In this document: in pieces, positions 26,074 through 36,179 of the stretch | How the letters are laid out: every line of letters starts with the position of its first letter | How positions within the stretch are numbered: the first letter of the stretch is position 1 | Assembly: GCA_002716125.1 (NCBI GenBank) | Contig: PAZH01000007.1 | Coordinates: 79,180-143,179, forward strand | From: Rhodospirillaceae bacterium | GTDB taxonomy: Bacteria > Pseudomonadota > Alphaproteobacteria > UBA8366 | DNA: 64,000 nt | Reading direction: 5' to 3' | Translations under genes and position numbers: made by a program | The notes under the pieces: generated by a model | What the model was told of the DNA's origin: nothing | Databases searched by the model: none | What the model saw: only the letters and a program-made list of their open reading frames with translations

Positions 26074-28152
26074 TCAACTCTCCTTGCGCAGCAGCTCGAT
26101 CTCGCCGAGCGCGTTCAACATAGCTTTGAAATTCGGCGGAACGATGGTGGTAGTCTCGTCTTCCGTCAGTATGGCCGGACCTTCGAATGTTTGACCGGGT
26201 TCGAGGTCCAACCGTCGATAGATGGCGGCGTCGACCGCATCGCCGCTCGCCGGGTCGAAGAGGCGCCGATGCGCGGCTGGCGCCGGGGCATCCTGCATGC
26301 TGACGCCACCGCCCGACGACGGAAGCTCGCGTTCCGTCGCGAGCGTCAGGGTCCACGACAGGATCTCGACATTCAGGTTGGGGATCGTGCGCGTGAAATG
26401 TGCGGCATAAGCTTCATCGAAGAGGTTTTGCAGGAGATCGCGGTCGTCCGCCGTCAATCGGCGTGACGGCAAGCGCACGGTGATCTCGTGGCCTTGTCCC
26501 CGATACCGCATATAGGCGGTCCGCGTTTCGATCAAATCGTCGGTCGGCGCACCCATCCGGACCACGGCTTCCGCTTCGCTGCGCATGTCGTCGAAGATTT
26601 CGTTGACGTAATCGGGGTCGAATTGGCGCAGGTCGACGAGGCGCGTTCGCACCACCTCATACGCGATCGGCGCCAAGAGAAATCCGACGGCGGATCCGAC
26701 ACCGGCGCCCGTCGGCACGATCACACGGTCGATGCCGAGTTTGTCGGCGAGGCGGGCGGCGTGAAGGGGCGCCGCGCCGCCGAAGGCAACGAGCGTACGG
26801 TCGGCGGTGTCCTTGCCGTGTTCGATGGCGTGGACGCGCGCGGCGTTTGCCATGTTCTCATTCACGATCTCGTCGATGCCGGCCGCCGCGACTTCTTTGT
26901 TTAAGCCGAGCGGTGTCGCGATTTCCGTTGTAATCGCCGTCTCCGCCTTGTCGGGCGCCAAGTCGATCTTGCCACCGGCGAAGGTCGCGGGCTCGATGCG
27001 CCCGAGCACAAGATCGGCGTCCGTGACCGTCGCATGCTCGTTGCCGCGGTCGTAGCATGCGGGTCCGGGATCGGAACCCGCGCTTTCCGGGCCGACGGCG
27101 ATCTGCTTCAAATCGTCGAGAGCGGCGACCGAGCCGCCGCCGGCACCGATCTCCACCATTTCGATCACGGGGATGCGGAGCGGAAGGCCGCTGCCTTTGA
27201 GAAACCGATAAGCCCGTGCGACCTCGAACGAACGCGAGAGCAACGGTTCGCAATCGTCGATCAGGGTGATTTTGGCTGTCGTACCGCCCATGTCGAACGA
27301 CAGCACTTTGTCGAGATTGTTCTGTGCCGCGATGTTCTTGGCGAGGATGGCACCGCCGGCGGGGCCACTCTCGACCAGCCGGATCGGTTGCCGGGATGCG
27401 GTTTCGACCGTTGTAATCCCGCCGCTCGACATCATCAGAAGGAGCGGGCAATCGAGGCCGAGTTCGGCCAAGCCGGATTCGAGGCGGCCCAGGTAGCGCG
27501 ACATCATCGGCTGAACATATGCATTTGCGCAGACCGTCGACATGCGCTCGTATTCGCGAATTTCGGGGCAAATTTCCGATGAAATGCTGATCGCGACGTC
27601 CGGCAAAATTCCGGCGACGACGTCGCGGGCGTGTTCTTCATGCGCTGCGTTCATGTAGGAATGAAGAAAACAGATCGCGAGCGCTTCGATGCCTTCACCC
27701 TGCAAAGTCCGCGCGCGTTCCGCCAGCACATCCTCGTCGAGGGGGAGCAATACCTCACCGTCGGCGGCGATACGTTCCGGGACCCCCAATCGCCGGTGGC
27801 GCGGCACTAAGGGCGACGGGCGTTCCATATAGAGGTCGTATTGCTCGAACCGATGTTCATAAGCGATCTCGACGGAATCGCGGAAACCGTCGGTCGCAAT
27901 GAGGCCCGTCTTCGCGCCTTTTCGTTCGATCAGTGCGTTCGTTGCGAGAGTCGTGCCGTGAATAACAAGTTCGACGTCGCTCGCCGGTGTGTTCGATTCC
28001 GACAAGATGCGGCGTGTTCCCTCAAGGACCGCTTCTTCCGGTGCGGTCGGCGTTGTCAGGAGTTTGCCTTGATGCCGCGTGCCGTCCTTTTCCAGGACCA
28101 AGTCTGTAAATGTGCCGCCGATATCGACCGCGAGTTTTGCCCTGCCGGACAT
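26074..28152 (-). CDS. hyuA: Hydantoinase A/oxoprolinase family protein
   Basis: 692 residues. The ASKHA-type phosphate motif DIGGTFTDL occupies 10-18. IHGTTLATNALIERKGAKTGLI and the second ATP motif SFDMGGTTAKI follow, together with MSSGGI and GAGGGSVA. It supplies the ATP-binding half of the hydantoinase/oxoprolinase complex. The start is ATG 28152 with CAGGAGA upstream; the frame extends 56 codons further but lacks a site. It leads the two-gene operon hyuA-hyuB and is divergent from the quinone oxidoreductase gene. Substrate specificity among hydantoins, oxoproline and acetophenone-like ketones cannot be read from the sequence. Confidence 0.92.
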   Translation of the reverse strand: MSGRAKLAVDIGGTFTDLVLEKDGTRHQGKLLTTPTAPEEAVLEGTRRILSESNTPASDVELVIHGTTLATNALIERKGAKTGLIATDGFRDSVEIAYEHRFEQYDLYMERPSPLVPRHRRLGVPERIAADGEVLLPLDEDVLAERARTLQGEGIEALAICFLHSYMNAAHEEHARDVVAGILPDVAISISSEICPEIREYERMSTVCANAYVQPMMSRYLGRLESGLAELGLDCPLLLMMSSGGITTVETASRQPIRLVESGPAGGAILAKNIAAQNNLDKVLSFDMGGTTAKITLIDDCEPLLSRSFEVARAYRFLKGSGLPLRIPVIEMVEIGAGGGSVAALDDLKQIAVGPESAGSDPGPACYDRGNEHATVTDADLVLGRIEPATFAGGKIDLAPDKAETAITTEIATPLGLNKEVAAAGIDEIVNENMANAARVHAIEHGKDTADRTLVAFGGAAPLHAARLADKLGIDRVIVPTGAGVGSAVGFLLAPIAYEVVRTRLVDLRQFDPDYVNEIFDDMRSEAEAVVRMGAPTDDLIETRTAYMRYRGQGHEITVRLPSRRLTADDRDLLQNLFDEAYAAHFTRTIPNLNVEILSWTLTLATERELPSSGGGVSMQDAPAPAAHRRLFDPASGDAVDAAIYRRLDLEPGQTFEGPAILTEDETTTIVPPNFKAMLNALGEIELLRKES

Positions 28153-28261
28153 AGCGTCTCCTGCCTCAATGCTTGTATGGATATTGATAACCGTGATGGT
28201 GTCGCCAAATCGTTCAATGAATCGAGGTTCGAATACACCGGGTGTCAAGGGTAAGGGCGAA

Positions 28262-29239
28262 ATGAAAGCGATATATTGCGTGAAATTGGCCGATTGGCCG
28301 GCTCTTGAGATGCGCGACATTTCCGCGCCATCGCCCGGCGCAGGCGAAGTGTTGGTCCGGAATGAAGCCTGGGGCGTGAACTATGTCGATTACCTAATGT
28401 GCCAGGGCGGGTACCAGTTGCGACCGGACCCGCCGTTTGTGCCGGGCTTGGAATCGGCGGGACGCATTGTCGCGACCGGTCCGGACGTCGGCGCATTCGA
28501 CGTCGGTGACAGGGTGATGGCGGCGCATCGGCCGGGCGGATTTGCCGAGGAAACGGTCGTCGCAGAGCGGCAGTTGATCAAGATGCCGGACGCGATGGAG
28601 ATGACGGCCGCGGCGGGGTTTCGATCCGCCTTTATTACGGCTTATCACGGCCTGGTCCAGGGTGGCCGCCTGCAAGCCGGTGAGACGGCTTTGATACATG
28701 GTGCCGGCGGCGGAATGGGCCATGCGGCCGTCCAAGTGGCCCGGCTTTTGGGGGCCCAAGTGATTGCGACCGCGACCGGGTCGGAGAAGCATGAGGTGCT
28801 CCGTAAGCTCGGGGCGGATCACACACTTGAATATCGCGACGGATTCCGTGACGCGGTCAAAGATTTAACGGATGGTCGAGGTGCGGATGTGATCTTCGAC
28901 CCGGTCGGCGGCGATACCTTCGACGAGACGATGCGGTGTCTCAACTGGGGGGCGCGAATTGTTGTCGTCGGGTTTACGGCGGGTCGGCCCGCTTTGGCAA
29001 AGACCAACCACGTACTGATCAAGGGCGCGTCGGTGACGGGCATCCGGGCCGGCGAGTTTGGCCGCCGCAATCCGGCGGCAGCTAAAGCCAATCTCGAGGT
29101 GCTGCTCGATTGGGCCGGTGCAGGGAAGATCGCGCCCTATATCTCGCATCGCTTTCCGCTGGAAGGCGTTGAAGAGGCCTTCCGGGCCATTGCCGACCGA
29201 CAAGTGGTCGGCAAGGCCGTTCTGACCCGCGACGCCTAG
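28262..29239 (+). CDS. NAD(P)H:quinone oxidoreductase-type MDR protein
   Basis: 325 residues of the zinc-free medium-chain dehydrogenase group. The N-terminal GroES-like part has ALEMRDISAPSPGAGEVLVR and PFVPGLESAGRI. The cofactor domain has GAGGGMGHAAVQVARLLGA and VIATATGSEKHE, typical of NADPH-binding crotonyl-CoA-carboxylase-like and quinone reductases. DVIFDPVGGDTFDE is the family's post-cofactor strand. Zinc ligands are lacking. The start is ATG 28262 after AAGGGCGA. The open frame begins further upstream but overlaps hyuA on the other strand. It converges on the MFS gene with a 5-base gap. Confidence 0.88.
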   Translation: MKAIYCVKLADWPALEMRDISAPSPGAGEVLVRNEAWGVNYVDYLMCQGGYQLRPDPPFVPGLESAGRIVATGPDVGAFDVGDRVMAAHRPGGFAEETVVAERQLIKMPDAMEMTAAAGFRSAFITAYHGLVQGGRLQAGETALIHGAGGGMGHAAVQVARLLGAQVIATATGSEKHEVLRKLGADHTLEYRDGFRDAVKDLTDGRGADVIFDPVGGDTFDETMRCLNWGARIVVVGFTAGRPALAKTNHVLIKGASVTGIRAGEFGRRNPAAAKANLEVLLDWAGAGKIAPYISHRFPLEGVEEAFRAIADRQVVGKAVLTRDA

Positions 29240-29244
29240 ACGGC

Positions 29245-30495
29245 CTATTCGGCGGGCTGTTCCGCCGCCTGCTCTTTGACACCGGTGATCGCGGCGACTT
29301 TCGGCAACTGCAGAACCAACAGAAAGATCAACGCCGCCGCAACCGCGAGGATCACGAAGACGACCGCGAATTGATCCCAATGCGCCGGCGCCCACTCGAA
29401 GGTGTCTCGGTTGTTCAGCAGCCAGGCAATCGACGGCAAGGTGATGGACATGACGCTGAACGTGACGAAACTGCGCGCTGCATAGGCCCGGCTCCGCCAT
29501 TCGCTTTTGGCGACCCTGCCGACCAAGACATCATTGATCGGAATTTGCCCGAACACGACCAGCATGAAGGCGAGTGAAATGATCAAGGCCGGGGCGCCGA
29601 ACATATTGATCATGATGGCGAACAGTACGGCCTGTGTTGCCGTGACCAAGTCGAAGATGGTCCGTATCGAGTGCTTATCGACGAGATGTCCGACGACCAG
29701 TTGCGCGAAAGCGGCCATGGCGAAGACGAAAGCCGACCAGACGCCGACCAAGGTCAGGGAGGCCGCCATATCTTGTAGACGGAGTTCGAAGATTTTCGGC
29801 AACGCGTAGGTCGTGCTTTGGAAGATGATTCCACCCAATGCGGTGGTGAGGAAGATAACGGCGAATACGCGGGCAACGACACCGCGATCGATGGAAATGG
29901 CCGCGCCTTTGTTGGCGGCGCCCTCTGTTGGGTACAAGGATTCGTCGTCGCCAGCTTTCAGGAAGATCGAGTATGCGATACCGGTTGCAATGGAGAAGAC
30001 GCCGGGAATGATGAACGCCCATTTCCAATCGTAGAGATCGAGAATGGCACCGGTCAGAAGCGGTGCGGCAGCGACGCCCAGATTGCCAAAGACGCCGTTG
30101 ACGGCCAGCGGCATACCGGTCTTGACCCGACCTTGCACCACCATGGCGATTCCAACCGGGTGGTAGATGGCGGCGAAACAGCCGACGGCAAACAGCCCGA
30201 TGGCCATTTCCGTTGGGGTGGTTGCGAAACTACAGGCGATCGACGCAACGCCGATACCGACAAAAAAGACCTGCATCATGCCGTCGCGGCGCCATTTGTC
30301 GGCAATCCAGCCTGCCGGAATGGCACCCAGTCCAAACGCCACCATGCCGGGTGTCGCATACGGCAGCAGTTCCGCGTAACTCATGTTCCAATCGAGCGCG
30401 AGCTTGAGGACGGCCGTTGCGAAAATCAGGACGAATAAATGGTCCAAGAAGTGACCGATATTCAGAAAAAAGAAGTGAAGATTTTCGCGTTTCAT
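29245..30495 (-). CDS. MFS transporter
   Basis: 416 residues with about twelve transmembrane helices. GWIADKWRRDGMM after the second helix is the MFS loop signature (G...D..GRR-like), and VVGHLVDKHS is its counterpart in the second half. A Leu/Phe-rich N-terminus (HFFFLNIGHFLDHLFVLIF) with histidines resembles carboxylate/fosmidomycin-type carriers, but the substrate is not assignable. ATG 30495 was preferred; GTG 30531 would add 12 residues. The upstream 232-base gap is AT-rich and shared with the divergent MBL/cNMP gene. Confidence 0.85.
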   Translation of the reverse strand: MKRENLHFFFLNIGHFLDHLFVLIFATAVLKLALDWNMSYAELLPYATPGMVAFGLGAIPAGWIADKWRRDGMMQVFFVGIGVASIACSFATTPTEMAIGLFAVGCFAAIYHPVGIAMVVQGRVKTGMPLAVNGVFGNLGVAAAPLLTGAILDLYDWKWAFIIPGVFSIATGIAYSIFLKAGDDESLYPTEGAANKGAAISIDRGVVARVFAVIFLTTALGGIIFQSTTYALPKIFELRLQDMAASLTLVGVWSAFVFAMAAFAQLVVGHLVDKHSIRTIFDLVTATQAVLFAIMINMFGAPALIISLAFMLVVFGQIPINDVLVGRVAKSEWRSRAYAARSFVTFSVMSITLPSIAWLLNNRDTFEWAPAHWDQFAVVFVILAVAAALIFLLVLQLPKVAAITGVKEQAAEQPAE

Positions 30496-30727
30496 TTTTA
30501 AAATTCTTCGTTCGGTGTCGATCAATCGCACGCTCTTTCGCCGGATTTAAGGTATATGAATTTTTGCTTTCTTAAATACGATATAAAGACACAATATATA
30601 GCAAAACGGACAAACTTCGCGTGATTGCTTCTTTTTAGGCACGCATACTGGTTTTTCGCGCGAAAATTGGCCCTAATGAGCCGCGTTGGGGAAGACACAC
30701 TTATTCGAAAGCTAATTTTGTACGGCA
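30496..30727. promoter_or_regulatory. AT-rich divergent intergenic region
   Basis: 232 bases between divergent genes, markedly more AT-rich than its surroundings (notably 30555-30600, TAAATACGATATAAAG). It must hold the promoters of the MFS gene (leftward) and the MBL/cNMP gene (rightward). No palindrome strong enough to name an operator was found. Confidence 0.4.
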
Positions 30728-32980
30728 ATGGTCGAAGCAAGTAATCCAACATCTCTGCCGGAACCTTCGGCGAAGGCCCACGGGCACGCCATCCGGAAGA
30801 TTCAGGTGATGCCGGGAGTCTATTGGGTCGAGATTCCAGAGGCAGAGCTTTACATCATGTGCGGCAGTCCGCCGGATGCGATTAAGCACTTGATGCGACG
30901 CGGCTTAATTGTCGAGGAAGAGGTCGACGGCGTCGTCTTTGAGAATGGGCCGAATGCCGTTCTTCTATCGGATGTGATGCTGCAGGGCGGAAGCTTTGCG
31001 AACTTGAGCGAGTTCCCGGTACTACAGATGTTTTACCGTCAAGGTATGTTCCTGCCGGGGCATCCGGGAAATACGGGCCGAAAGCCGATCCTGATCGGAA
31101 ATGAAGAACAGGTGAAGGCGCAGCTTAACTATATTTATCGCGGCAATTACGGTCTCATCTCCCAGGAAGAGATCGAAGCGACGGGGATCGATCCGGATAC
31201 GGCAGCGGAGATGATGCGCATGAAGTTGCGCTTTGCCTTCGGCGGCATCCGCGAGACGACCGAGTTTGTCGATACGCTGGTGCTCGGGCGCGAGGCGGAA
31301 GAAATTCGAAATGGGGTCTTCGTCAGCCGTGTCGATGTCAACGTCTTCGAGATCATGTACCGGGACGAATGCGTTCGGGTCGATTTGAACCTAGCGCGGC
31401 ATCGGCAATACGAATCACCGTACCCGCTCAGTTATCACCAAGTGGATCGGGGGTATTTCTCGATCATTCACTCGGGCGAAGGCGACGGCTGGGATATCAA
31501 CCGGCCAACGATGTCGAGCATCATTTGCTTTCAGGGTAAATTGTTTCTCGTCGATGCTGGGCCGAATTTGCCGGCGATCATGAACGCACTTGGTATCAGC
31601 GTGAGTGAGATCGAGGGTATTTTCCACACCCATTCGCACGACGATCATTTTGCCGGTCTGCCGACGTTGATGCAGACTGATCACCGCATTCGGTATTTCG
31701 CGACACCGTTGGTCCGCGCGGCCGTTACCAAGAAACTGACGGCCATGTTGGGTGTCGCCGAGCGGGAATTCGAGCATTACTTCGTTGTTCAGGACCTAGC
31801 CTTCGATCAATGGAACAAGATCGGCGGACTTGAAGTCCGACCGATTTTCTCACCGCATCCGGTCGAGACGACGTGCTTCTATTTCCGTGCCATGGGGCCG
31901 GAAGGTTACAAAACCTACGGCCATATGGCGGATATCGCTTCCTTCTCTGTGCTCGAGTACATGGTGACGGACGACGAGACGGCGCCGGGTCTGAGCGAGG
32001 CGCGTCTGGCACGGACGAAATACGAGTATCAAGTGCCCACAAATGTGAAGAAAATCGATATCGGCGGCGGCCTTATTCACGGCGCCGCGCTCGATTTCAA
32101 AGACGACCCGTCCGAGCGGATCATTTTGGCGCATACCGACCGGGAACATACGCCGGAAGAAAAGGAAATCGGCTCCGGTGCGCCGTTCGGTACGGTCGAC
32201 GTTCTCATCGAGGGCTATCAAAATTATGCGTGGCGGTTTGCGTTCGAGTATTTGCAAACCTATTTCGGCAACGCCAGTCACGATCAGCTGCAGCTGCTGC
32301 TGAACAATCCGGTGCAGACCTACAATCCGGAAGCCATCATCGTGCGGGAAGGCGATTCGCACGATCACGTGCACCTTATCCTGACCGGCAATGTCGAATG
32401 GTTGACGTCGGAAACGCAGCTTTCAGGTATGTTGTCCGCCGGTGCATTCATCGGCGAACGCTCGGTCCTGACGGAGCGACCTGCCTCCATCACGGTGCGG
32501 GCGGCTAGCTTCGTGAATGCGCTCCGTATTCCGGCCAAGCTCTATGTGGACTTCGTGAAGAGCAACGATTTCTATGACGATTTCCTCGAACTTGGCGACA
32601 ATGCGAATTTCCTACAGCGTACGTGGTTGCTTGGTGAAGCGATTTCGCAGCCGGTACAGCACCGTATCGCGCGCAGTTTGAACATGGTCTACATCAACGG
32701 CGGCGAAGAATACGAAGTCGAACCAGGTGCCGGTTTGTTCATCGTTCGCTCGGGAACCGTCGAACGGGATGTGCCGGGCGGCAAGAAGATCGATATCGGC
32801 GTCGGTGAATTTTTCAATGAAGAGAATGTGCTTTTCGACGCGCCGATGAAATTTAACGTCCGTGCCCAAGAAGACGCCGAGGTTTGCGTGATCGACGCCT
32901 CGGTAATCGGCGATGTGCCTGTCGCGCGGCGGAAAATGTTCGAGACAATTCTCTTGCGTATGCAGGCCTCACAAGGCTGA
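30728..32980 (+). CDS. Metallo-beta-lactamase-fold protein with C-terminal cyclic-nucleotide-binding modules
   Basis: 750 residues. An N-terminal ~230-residue region of unknown type precedes an MBL domain. The metal motif HTHSHDDH lies near 300-307; later ligands are probably the His in FSPHPVE and the Asp/His in LAHTDREH. Near 520-640 is a cyclic-nucleotide-binding-like beta roll ([20 protein letters not shown], then [17 protein letters not shown], the phosphate-binding cassette). A second, weaker copy is near 655-745 ([17 protein letters not shown]...[12 protein letters not shown]). MBL enzymes of this build are annotated as cAMP/cGMP-responsive phosphodiesterases in some bacteria. Here this is inference. 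No start with a good ribosome site other than ATG 30728. Confidence 0.8.
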   Translation: MVEASNPTSLPEPSAKAHGHAIRKIQVMPGVYWVEIPEAELYIMCGSPPDAIKHLMRRGLIVEEEVDGVVFENGPNAVLLSDVMLQGGSFANLSEFPVLQMFYRQGMFLPGHPGNTGRKPILIGNEEQVKAQLNYIYRGNYGLISQEEIEATGIDPDTAAEMMRMKLRFAFGGIRETTEFVDTLVLGREAEEIRNGVFVSRVDVNVFEIMYRDECVRVDLNLARHRQYESPYPLSYHQVDRGYFSIIHSGEGDGWDINRPTMSSIICFQGKLFLVDAGPNLPAIMNALGISVSEIEGIFHTHSHDDHFAGLPTLMQTDHRIRYFATPLVRAAVTKKLTAMLGVAEREFEHYFVVQDLAFDQWNKIGGLEVRPIFSPHPVETTCFYFRAMGPEGYKTYGHMADIASFSVLEYMVTDDETAPGLSEARLARTKYEYQVPTNVKKIDIGGGLIHGAALDFKDDPSERIILAHTDREHTPEEKEIGSGAPFGTVDVLIEGYQNYAWRFAFEYLQTYFGNASHDQLQLLLNNPVQTYNPEAIIVREGDSHDHVHLILTGNVEWLTSETQLSGMLSAGAFIGERSVLTERPASITVRAASFVNALRIPAKLYVDFVKSNDFYDDFLELGDNANFLQRTWLLGEAISQPVQHRIARSLNMVYINGGEEYEVEPGAGLFIVRSGTVERDVPGGKKIDIGVGEFFNEENVLFDAPMKFNVRAQEDAEVCVIDASVIGDVPVARRKMFETILLRMQASQG

Positions 32981-33030
32981 TTGCGGCGGCGCGATTTGCG
33001 CTGCATATGCCGCCGGACGAAGAGAGACCC

Positions 33031-34737
33031 ATGAGCGAAGCCGAAAACTTGGACGAAAGCGGAGAACTCCGCGATTTCATCCGCAACATAATTGTAGAAG
33101 ATCTGGCCGAAAGGCGGACGGAAAGCTTGGTTACACGGTTTCCGCCTGAACCGAACGGCTATTTGCATATCGGCCATGCGAAGTCGATCTGTTTGAACTT
33201 TGGCGTGGCTGAGGAATTTGACGGTCGCTGCAATCTTCGCTTCGACGATACGAACCCGGCCAAGGAAGAGCAGGAGTATATCGACGCCATCGAAGCGGAT
33301 GTGAAATGGCTTGGTTATTCTTGGAACGGCGAGCCGCGGTATGCGTCCGACTATTTCGAGCAGCTCTATACGTGGGCGGAACTGCTGATCAGCGAGGGCA
33401 AGGCTTATGTCGACGATTTGACCGCCGATGAAATGCGGGAATATCGGGGCACCTTGACCGAACCGGGCCGGAACTCGCCACACCGTGATCGAACCATGGA
33501 AGAGAATTTAGACCTCTTCCGGCGTATGCGGTCGGGTGAGTTCTCAAACGGCGAGCGCGTGTTGCGGGCGAAAATCGATATGGCGTCCGGCAATATCAAT
33601 CTGCGTGACCCGGTTCTGTATCGGATCATGCACGAATCGCATCCACGGACAGGTGATGCCTGGTGTATCTATCCAACTTACGATTTTGCACACGGGCAAT
33701 CCGACGCGATCGAAGGTGTCACGCACTCGCTCTGCACGCTCGAATTCGAAGACCACCGGCCGCTCTACGATTGGCTGATCGAAAATCTGCCCGTGCCGTC
33801 GCGCCCCCGTCAGTACGAGTTCTCGCGTCTCAATCTGTCTTACAATGTTCTTTCGAAACGCCGGCTGATCCAACTGGTGGAAGAGGGGCATGTGAACGGC
33901 TGGGACGACCCGCGCATGCCGACGATTTCCGGTCTGCGTCGCCGGGGTGTGCCTCCGGAGGCGCTTCGCGACTTCGCACGGCGTATCGGCGTGACGAAAT
34001 CCGACAGCGTCGTTGAGACGCAACTCCTTGATCACTGTATGCGCGAGTTGCTGAACCGGACGGCGGTCCGCCGAATGGCCGTCCTCAATCCGCTGAAGGT
34101 CGTGATCGAGAATTATCCCGAAGGCGAAAGTGAAGAACTCGAGGCGGTCAACAACCCGGAAGACGAGGGCGCCGGCAGCCGTATGGTGCCGTTTTCGCGA
34201 GAACTCTGGATCGAACGTGACGATTTCATGGAAGACCCGCCGCGGAAATTCTTTCGCTTGGCGCCGGGCCGTGAGGTTCGGTTGCGCTACGCCTATTTCA
34301 TTACGTGTCATGACGTGGTGAAGGATGCGAACGGGGAGATCGTGGAACTCCGCTGTACCTATGACCCGGCGACAAAGGGCGGCAACGCGCCGGATGGCCG
34401 CAAGGTCAAAGCGACGATGCATTGGGTTTCGGTACCCCATGCGGTCGAAGCGGAAGTGCGCCAATACGAGCACCTCTTCGCCACGGAAGAACCGGGCGCG
34501 TCCGGCGATTATCTGGACGATATTAATCAGGAGTCCTTCAATGTCCTGACCGGCTGCATGCTGGAGCCGGCCTTGGCGGCGGCGCCGGTCGGCGGCACGC
34601 TGCAGTTCGAACGGCTCGGTTATTATTGCGCCGACCCCGACGGGACGCCCGAGCGGCCTGTTTTCAATCGGACCGTCGGGTTGCGTGATACTTGGGCGAA
34701 AGTGCAGCGCCAACAAGCAGCGGCGAAGAAGGGTTAG
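33031..34737 (+). CDS. glnS: Glutaminyl-tRNA synthetase
   Basis: 568 residues, class I aminoacyl-tRNA synthetase attaching Gln to tRNA-Gln. The HIGH motif is LHIGHAKS (45-52), inside [13 protein letters not shown]. The KMSKS equivalent is VLSKRRL near 273-279, as in GlnRS (MSKR-type). The catalytic domain ends with a two-barrel anticodon-binding domain ([18 protein letters not shown] onward), matching bacterial GlnRS length. The start is ATG 33031 after GAGAGACCC. Many alphaproteobacteria make Gln-tRNA by the GatCAB amidation route instead, so this gene is informative about lineage. It is 50 bases after the MBL/cNMP gene and followed after 5 bases by a TPR gene. Confidence 0.95.
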   Translation: MSEAENLDESGELRDFIRNIIVEDLAERRTESLVTRFPPEPNGYLHIGHAKSICLNFGVAEEFDGRCNLRFDDTNPAKEEQEYIDAIEADVKWLGYSWNGEPRYASDYFEQLYTWAELLISEGKAYVDDLTADEMREYRGTLTEPGRNSPHRDRTMEENLDLFRRMRSGEFSNGERVLRAKIDMASGNINLRDPVLYRIMHESHPRTGDAWCIYPTYDFAHGQSDAIEGVTHSLCTLEFEDHRPLYDWLIENLPVPSRPRQYEFSRLNLSYNVLSKRRLIQLVEEGHVNGWDDPRMPTISGLRRRGVPPEALRDFARRIGVTKSDSVVETQLLDHCMRELLNRTAVRRMAVLNPLKVVIENYPEGESEELEAVNNPEDEGAGSRMVPFSRELWIERDDFMEDPPRKFFRLAPGREVRLRYAYFITCHDVVKDANGEIVELRCTYDPATKGGNAPDGRKVKATMHWVSVPHAVEAEVRQYEHLFATEEPGASGDYLDDINQESFNVLTGCMLEPALAAAPVGGTLQFERLGYYCADPDGTPERPVFNRTVGLRDTWAKVQRQQAAAKKG

Positions 34738-34742
34738 TGGCG

Positions 34743-35306
34743 ATGGATCACGAGAAGGTCGGCCCGCTCGACCGAGCGCTTGAATTAATCTTATCGCTCG
34801 ACGCGATGGCGCCAGCGCCCAACTTACCGGACCAGCTCAATGGCCTTTTTGAGGACTTGGCGAAGCCGGAACTCGATGAGCCCTTGGATGTGGTGGAAGG
34901 GTCCATTTGGGCGCTTTGGTGCAGCCACCCGGACGATTCGGCAGTGCAACGGATGGAGCGTGTCATCGGGGGATTGGCGCAAGGCCGGTTCGATGCGGCG
35001 GAACGTCTCTTGGACGGTTTGGTACGGGATTATCCGGACTGGGCGGAAGCCTGGAACAAACGTGCGACGCTTTACTTCCTGTTGGATCGCGACGACGAAA
35101 GCGTCGCCGACATCGAAGAGACCCTGAAACTGGAACCCCGACACTTTGGCGCCTTGGGCGGATTCGGTCAGATTTGCCTGCGCCGCGACGAGCCGGTGAC
35201 GGCCAGAATTGCCTTCGAGAAAGCGCTGGAAGTCAATCCGCATCTCGACGGCGTGCGCGAGATTGTCCACGAACTCGGGGCCGAGTACCGGCCCGTCGTC
35301 AATTAG
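34743..35306 (+). CDS. Tetratricopeptide-repeat protein
   Basis: 187 residues, soluble, no signal peptide. The second half (about 85-160) contains at least two TPR units with the W..L...Y/A..A spacing: FDAAERLLDGLVRDYPDWAEAWNKRATLYFLLDRDDESVADIEETLKLEPRH is the clearest block by position, then a repeat around FGQICLRRDEPVTARIAFEKAL. The N-terminal ~80 residues are less structured and acidic. It probably mediates protein contacts. ATG 34743 begins 5 bases after the glnS stop; dapB follows after 3 bases, so glnS, this gene and dapB look like one operon. Confidence 0.8.
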   Translation: MDHEKVGPLDRALELILSLDAMAPAPNLPDQLNGLFEDLAKPELDEPLDVVEGSIWALWCSHPDDSAVQRMERVIGGLAQGRFDAAERLLDGLVRDYPDWAEAWNKRATLYFLLDRDDESVADIEETLKLEPRHFGALGGFGQICLRRDEPVTARIAFEKALEVNPHLDGVREIVHELGAEYRPVVN

Positions 35307-35309
35307 AAC

Positions 35310-36041
35310 ATGTCAATTCGGGTGGCGCTATCCGGGGCAGCAGGCAGTATGGGCCGGCGGGTCGGCGCTGCGCTTGCGGCGACGGACGGTATCGAATTCG
35401 TCTGCGGTCTCGTGCGTTCCTCCCAGTTATCGGCGGATGGTTGCTTGACCCCTTTGAGCGATGATGTGGACCAGGTGATCAGCGACTGCGACGTTCTCTT
35501 TGATTTCACGGATTTTGATCGGACGCTTGAACTTGCGGCGAAATGCGCTGACGGGGGCCGTCCGCTTTTCGTGGGGACGACGGTACGTTCGGGAGACGGT
35601 CTTGAAAGCCTCATGAAATTCGCCGCAGATATTCCAATCATTTACGGGCCGAACATCTCCCGCGGCGCGTCGGTGCTGTTCGGCGTATTGGAGACGCTGG
35701 CCGGCAGGCTTGGTCCCGGCTACGACGCCAAGGTAATCGGCGTCCATCACCGGCGTAAGAAAGAGACGCCGAGCGGCACGTCCGGAGAAATCGCGCGCCG
35801 TATCCAGGCCGGTCGCGGGGACGAAGCGCCACCCGAAATCGTCTCGTTGCTCGCCGGCGGAGCGATCAGTAACCACGAAATCATCTTCGGCAGTCATAAT
35901 GACGAAATTCGCATTAGTCACAATGTGACGCGGCCGGATATCGATCCGACCGTCTTACGCACGGCGTGCCAATGGTTGACGGCGAAAGAGCCCGGGTTTT
36001 ATGGCTTGCCCGAGGTGCTGGCTGATGCGGAAGCTTTATAG
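35310..36041 (+). CDS. dapB: 4-hydroxy-tetrahydrodipicolinate reductase
   Basis: 243 residues, slightly short for DapB (about 270). It reduces hydroxy-tetrahydrodipicolinate with NAD(P)H in lysine and diaminopimelate synthesis. The nucleotide site is SGAAGSMGRRV near 8-18. The catalytic segment VHHRRKKETPSGTS (near 148-161) carries the His pair, the general-acid Lys and the PSGT substrate loop; most DapBs have DAPSGT, here ETPSGT. FGTT-type loop residues read FVGTTVRSG. It starts 3 bases after the TPR gene in the glnS unit. A dapB paralogue elsewhere in the genome cannot be excluded. Confidence 0.9.
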   Translation: MSIRVALSGAAGSMGRRVGAALAATDGIEFVCGLVRSSQLSADGCLTPLSDDVDQVISDCDVLFDFTDFDRTLELAAKCADGGRPLFVGTTVRSGDGLESLMKFAADIPIIYGPNISRGASVLFGVLETLAGRLGPGYDAKVIGVHHRRKKETPSGTSGEIARRIQAGRGDEAPPEIVSLLAGGAISNHEIIFGSHNDEIRISHNVTRPDIDPTVLRTACQWLTAKEPGFYGLPEVLADAEAL

Positions 36042-36179
36042 CCTGGTGCGGATTTTCGAGGTTTGTCGATCCAAGTCTTGGGACGAACCTGGGGCCATGT
36101 TAGATTGCGGGTGACGGGGACTGTGTTGGGGAACATGGTTTAGCGGCGCTAGACCGGTTGGTGCTCGAAGGAGACGGAG

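Noticed and set aside
26072..26356. 95-codon upstream extension of hyuB
   Set aside because: It overlaps hyuA in another frame, is Arg-rich and low quality, and the true start (ATG 26071) has AAGGAG.
32884..33030. 49-codon upstream extension of glnS
   Set aside because: It overlaps the MBL/cNMP gene and does not resemble GlnRS N-termini; ATG 33031 has a ribosome site.
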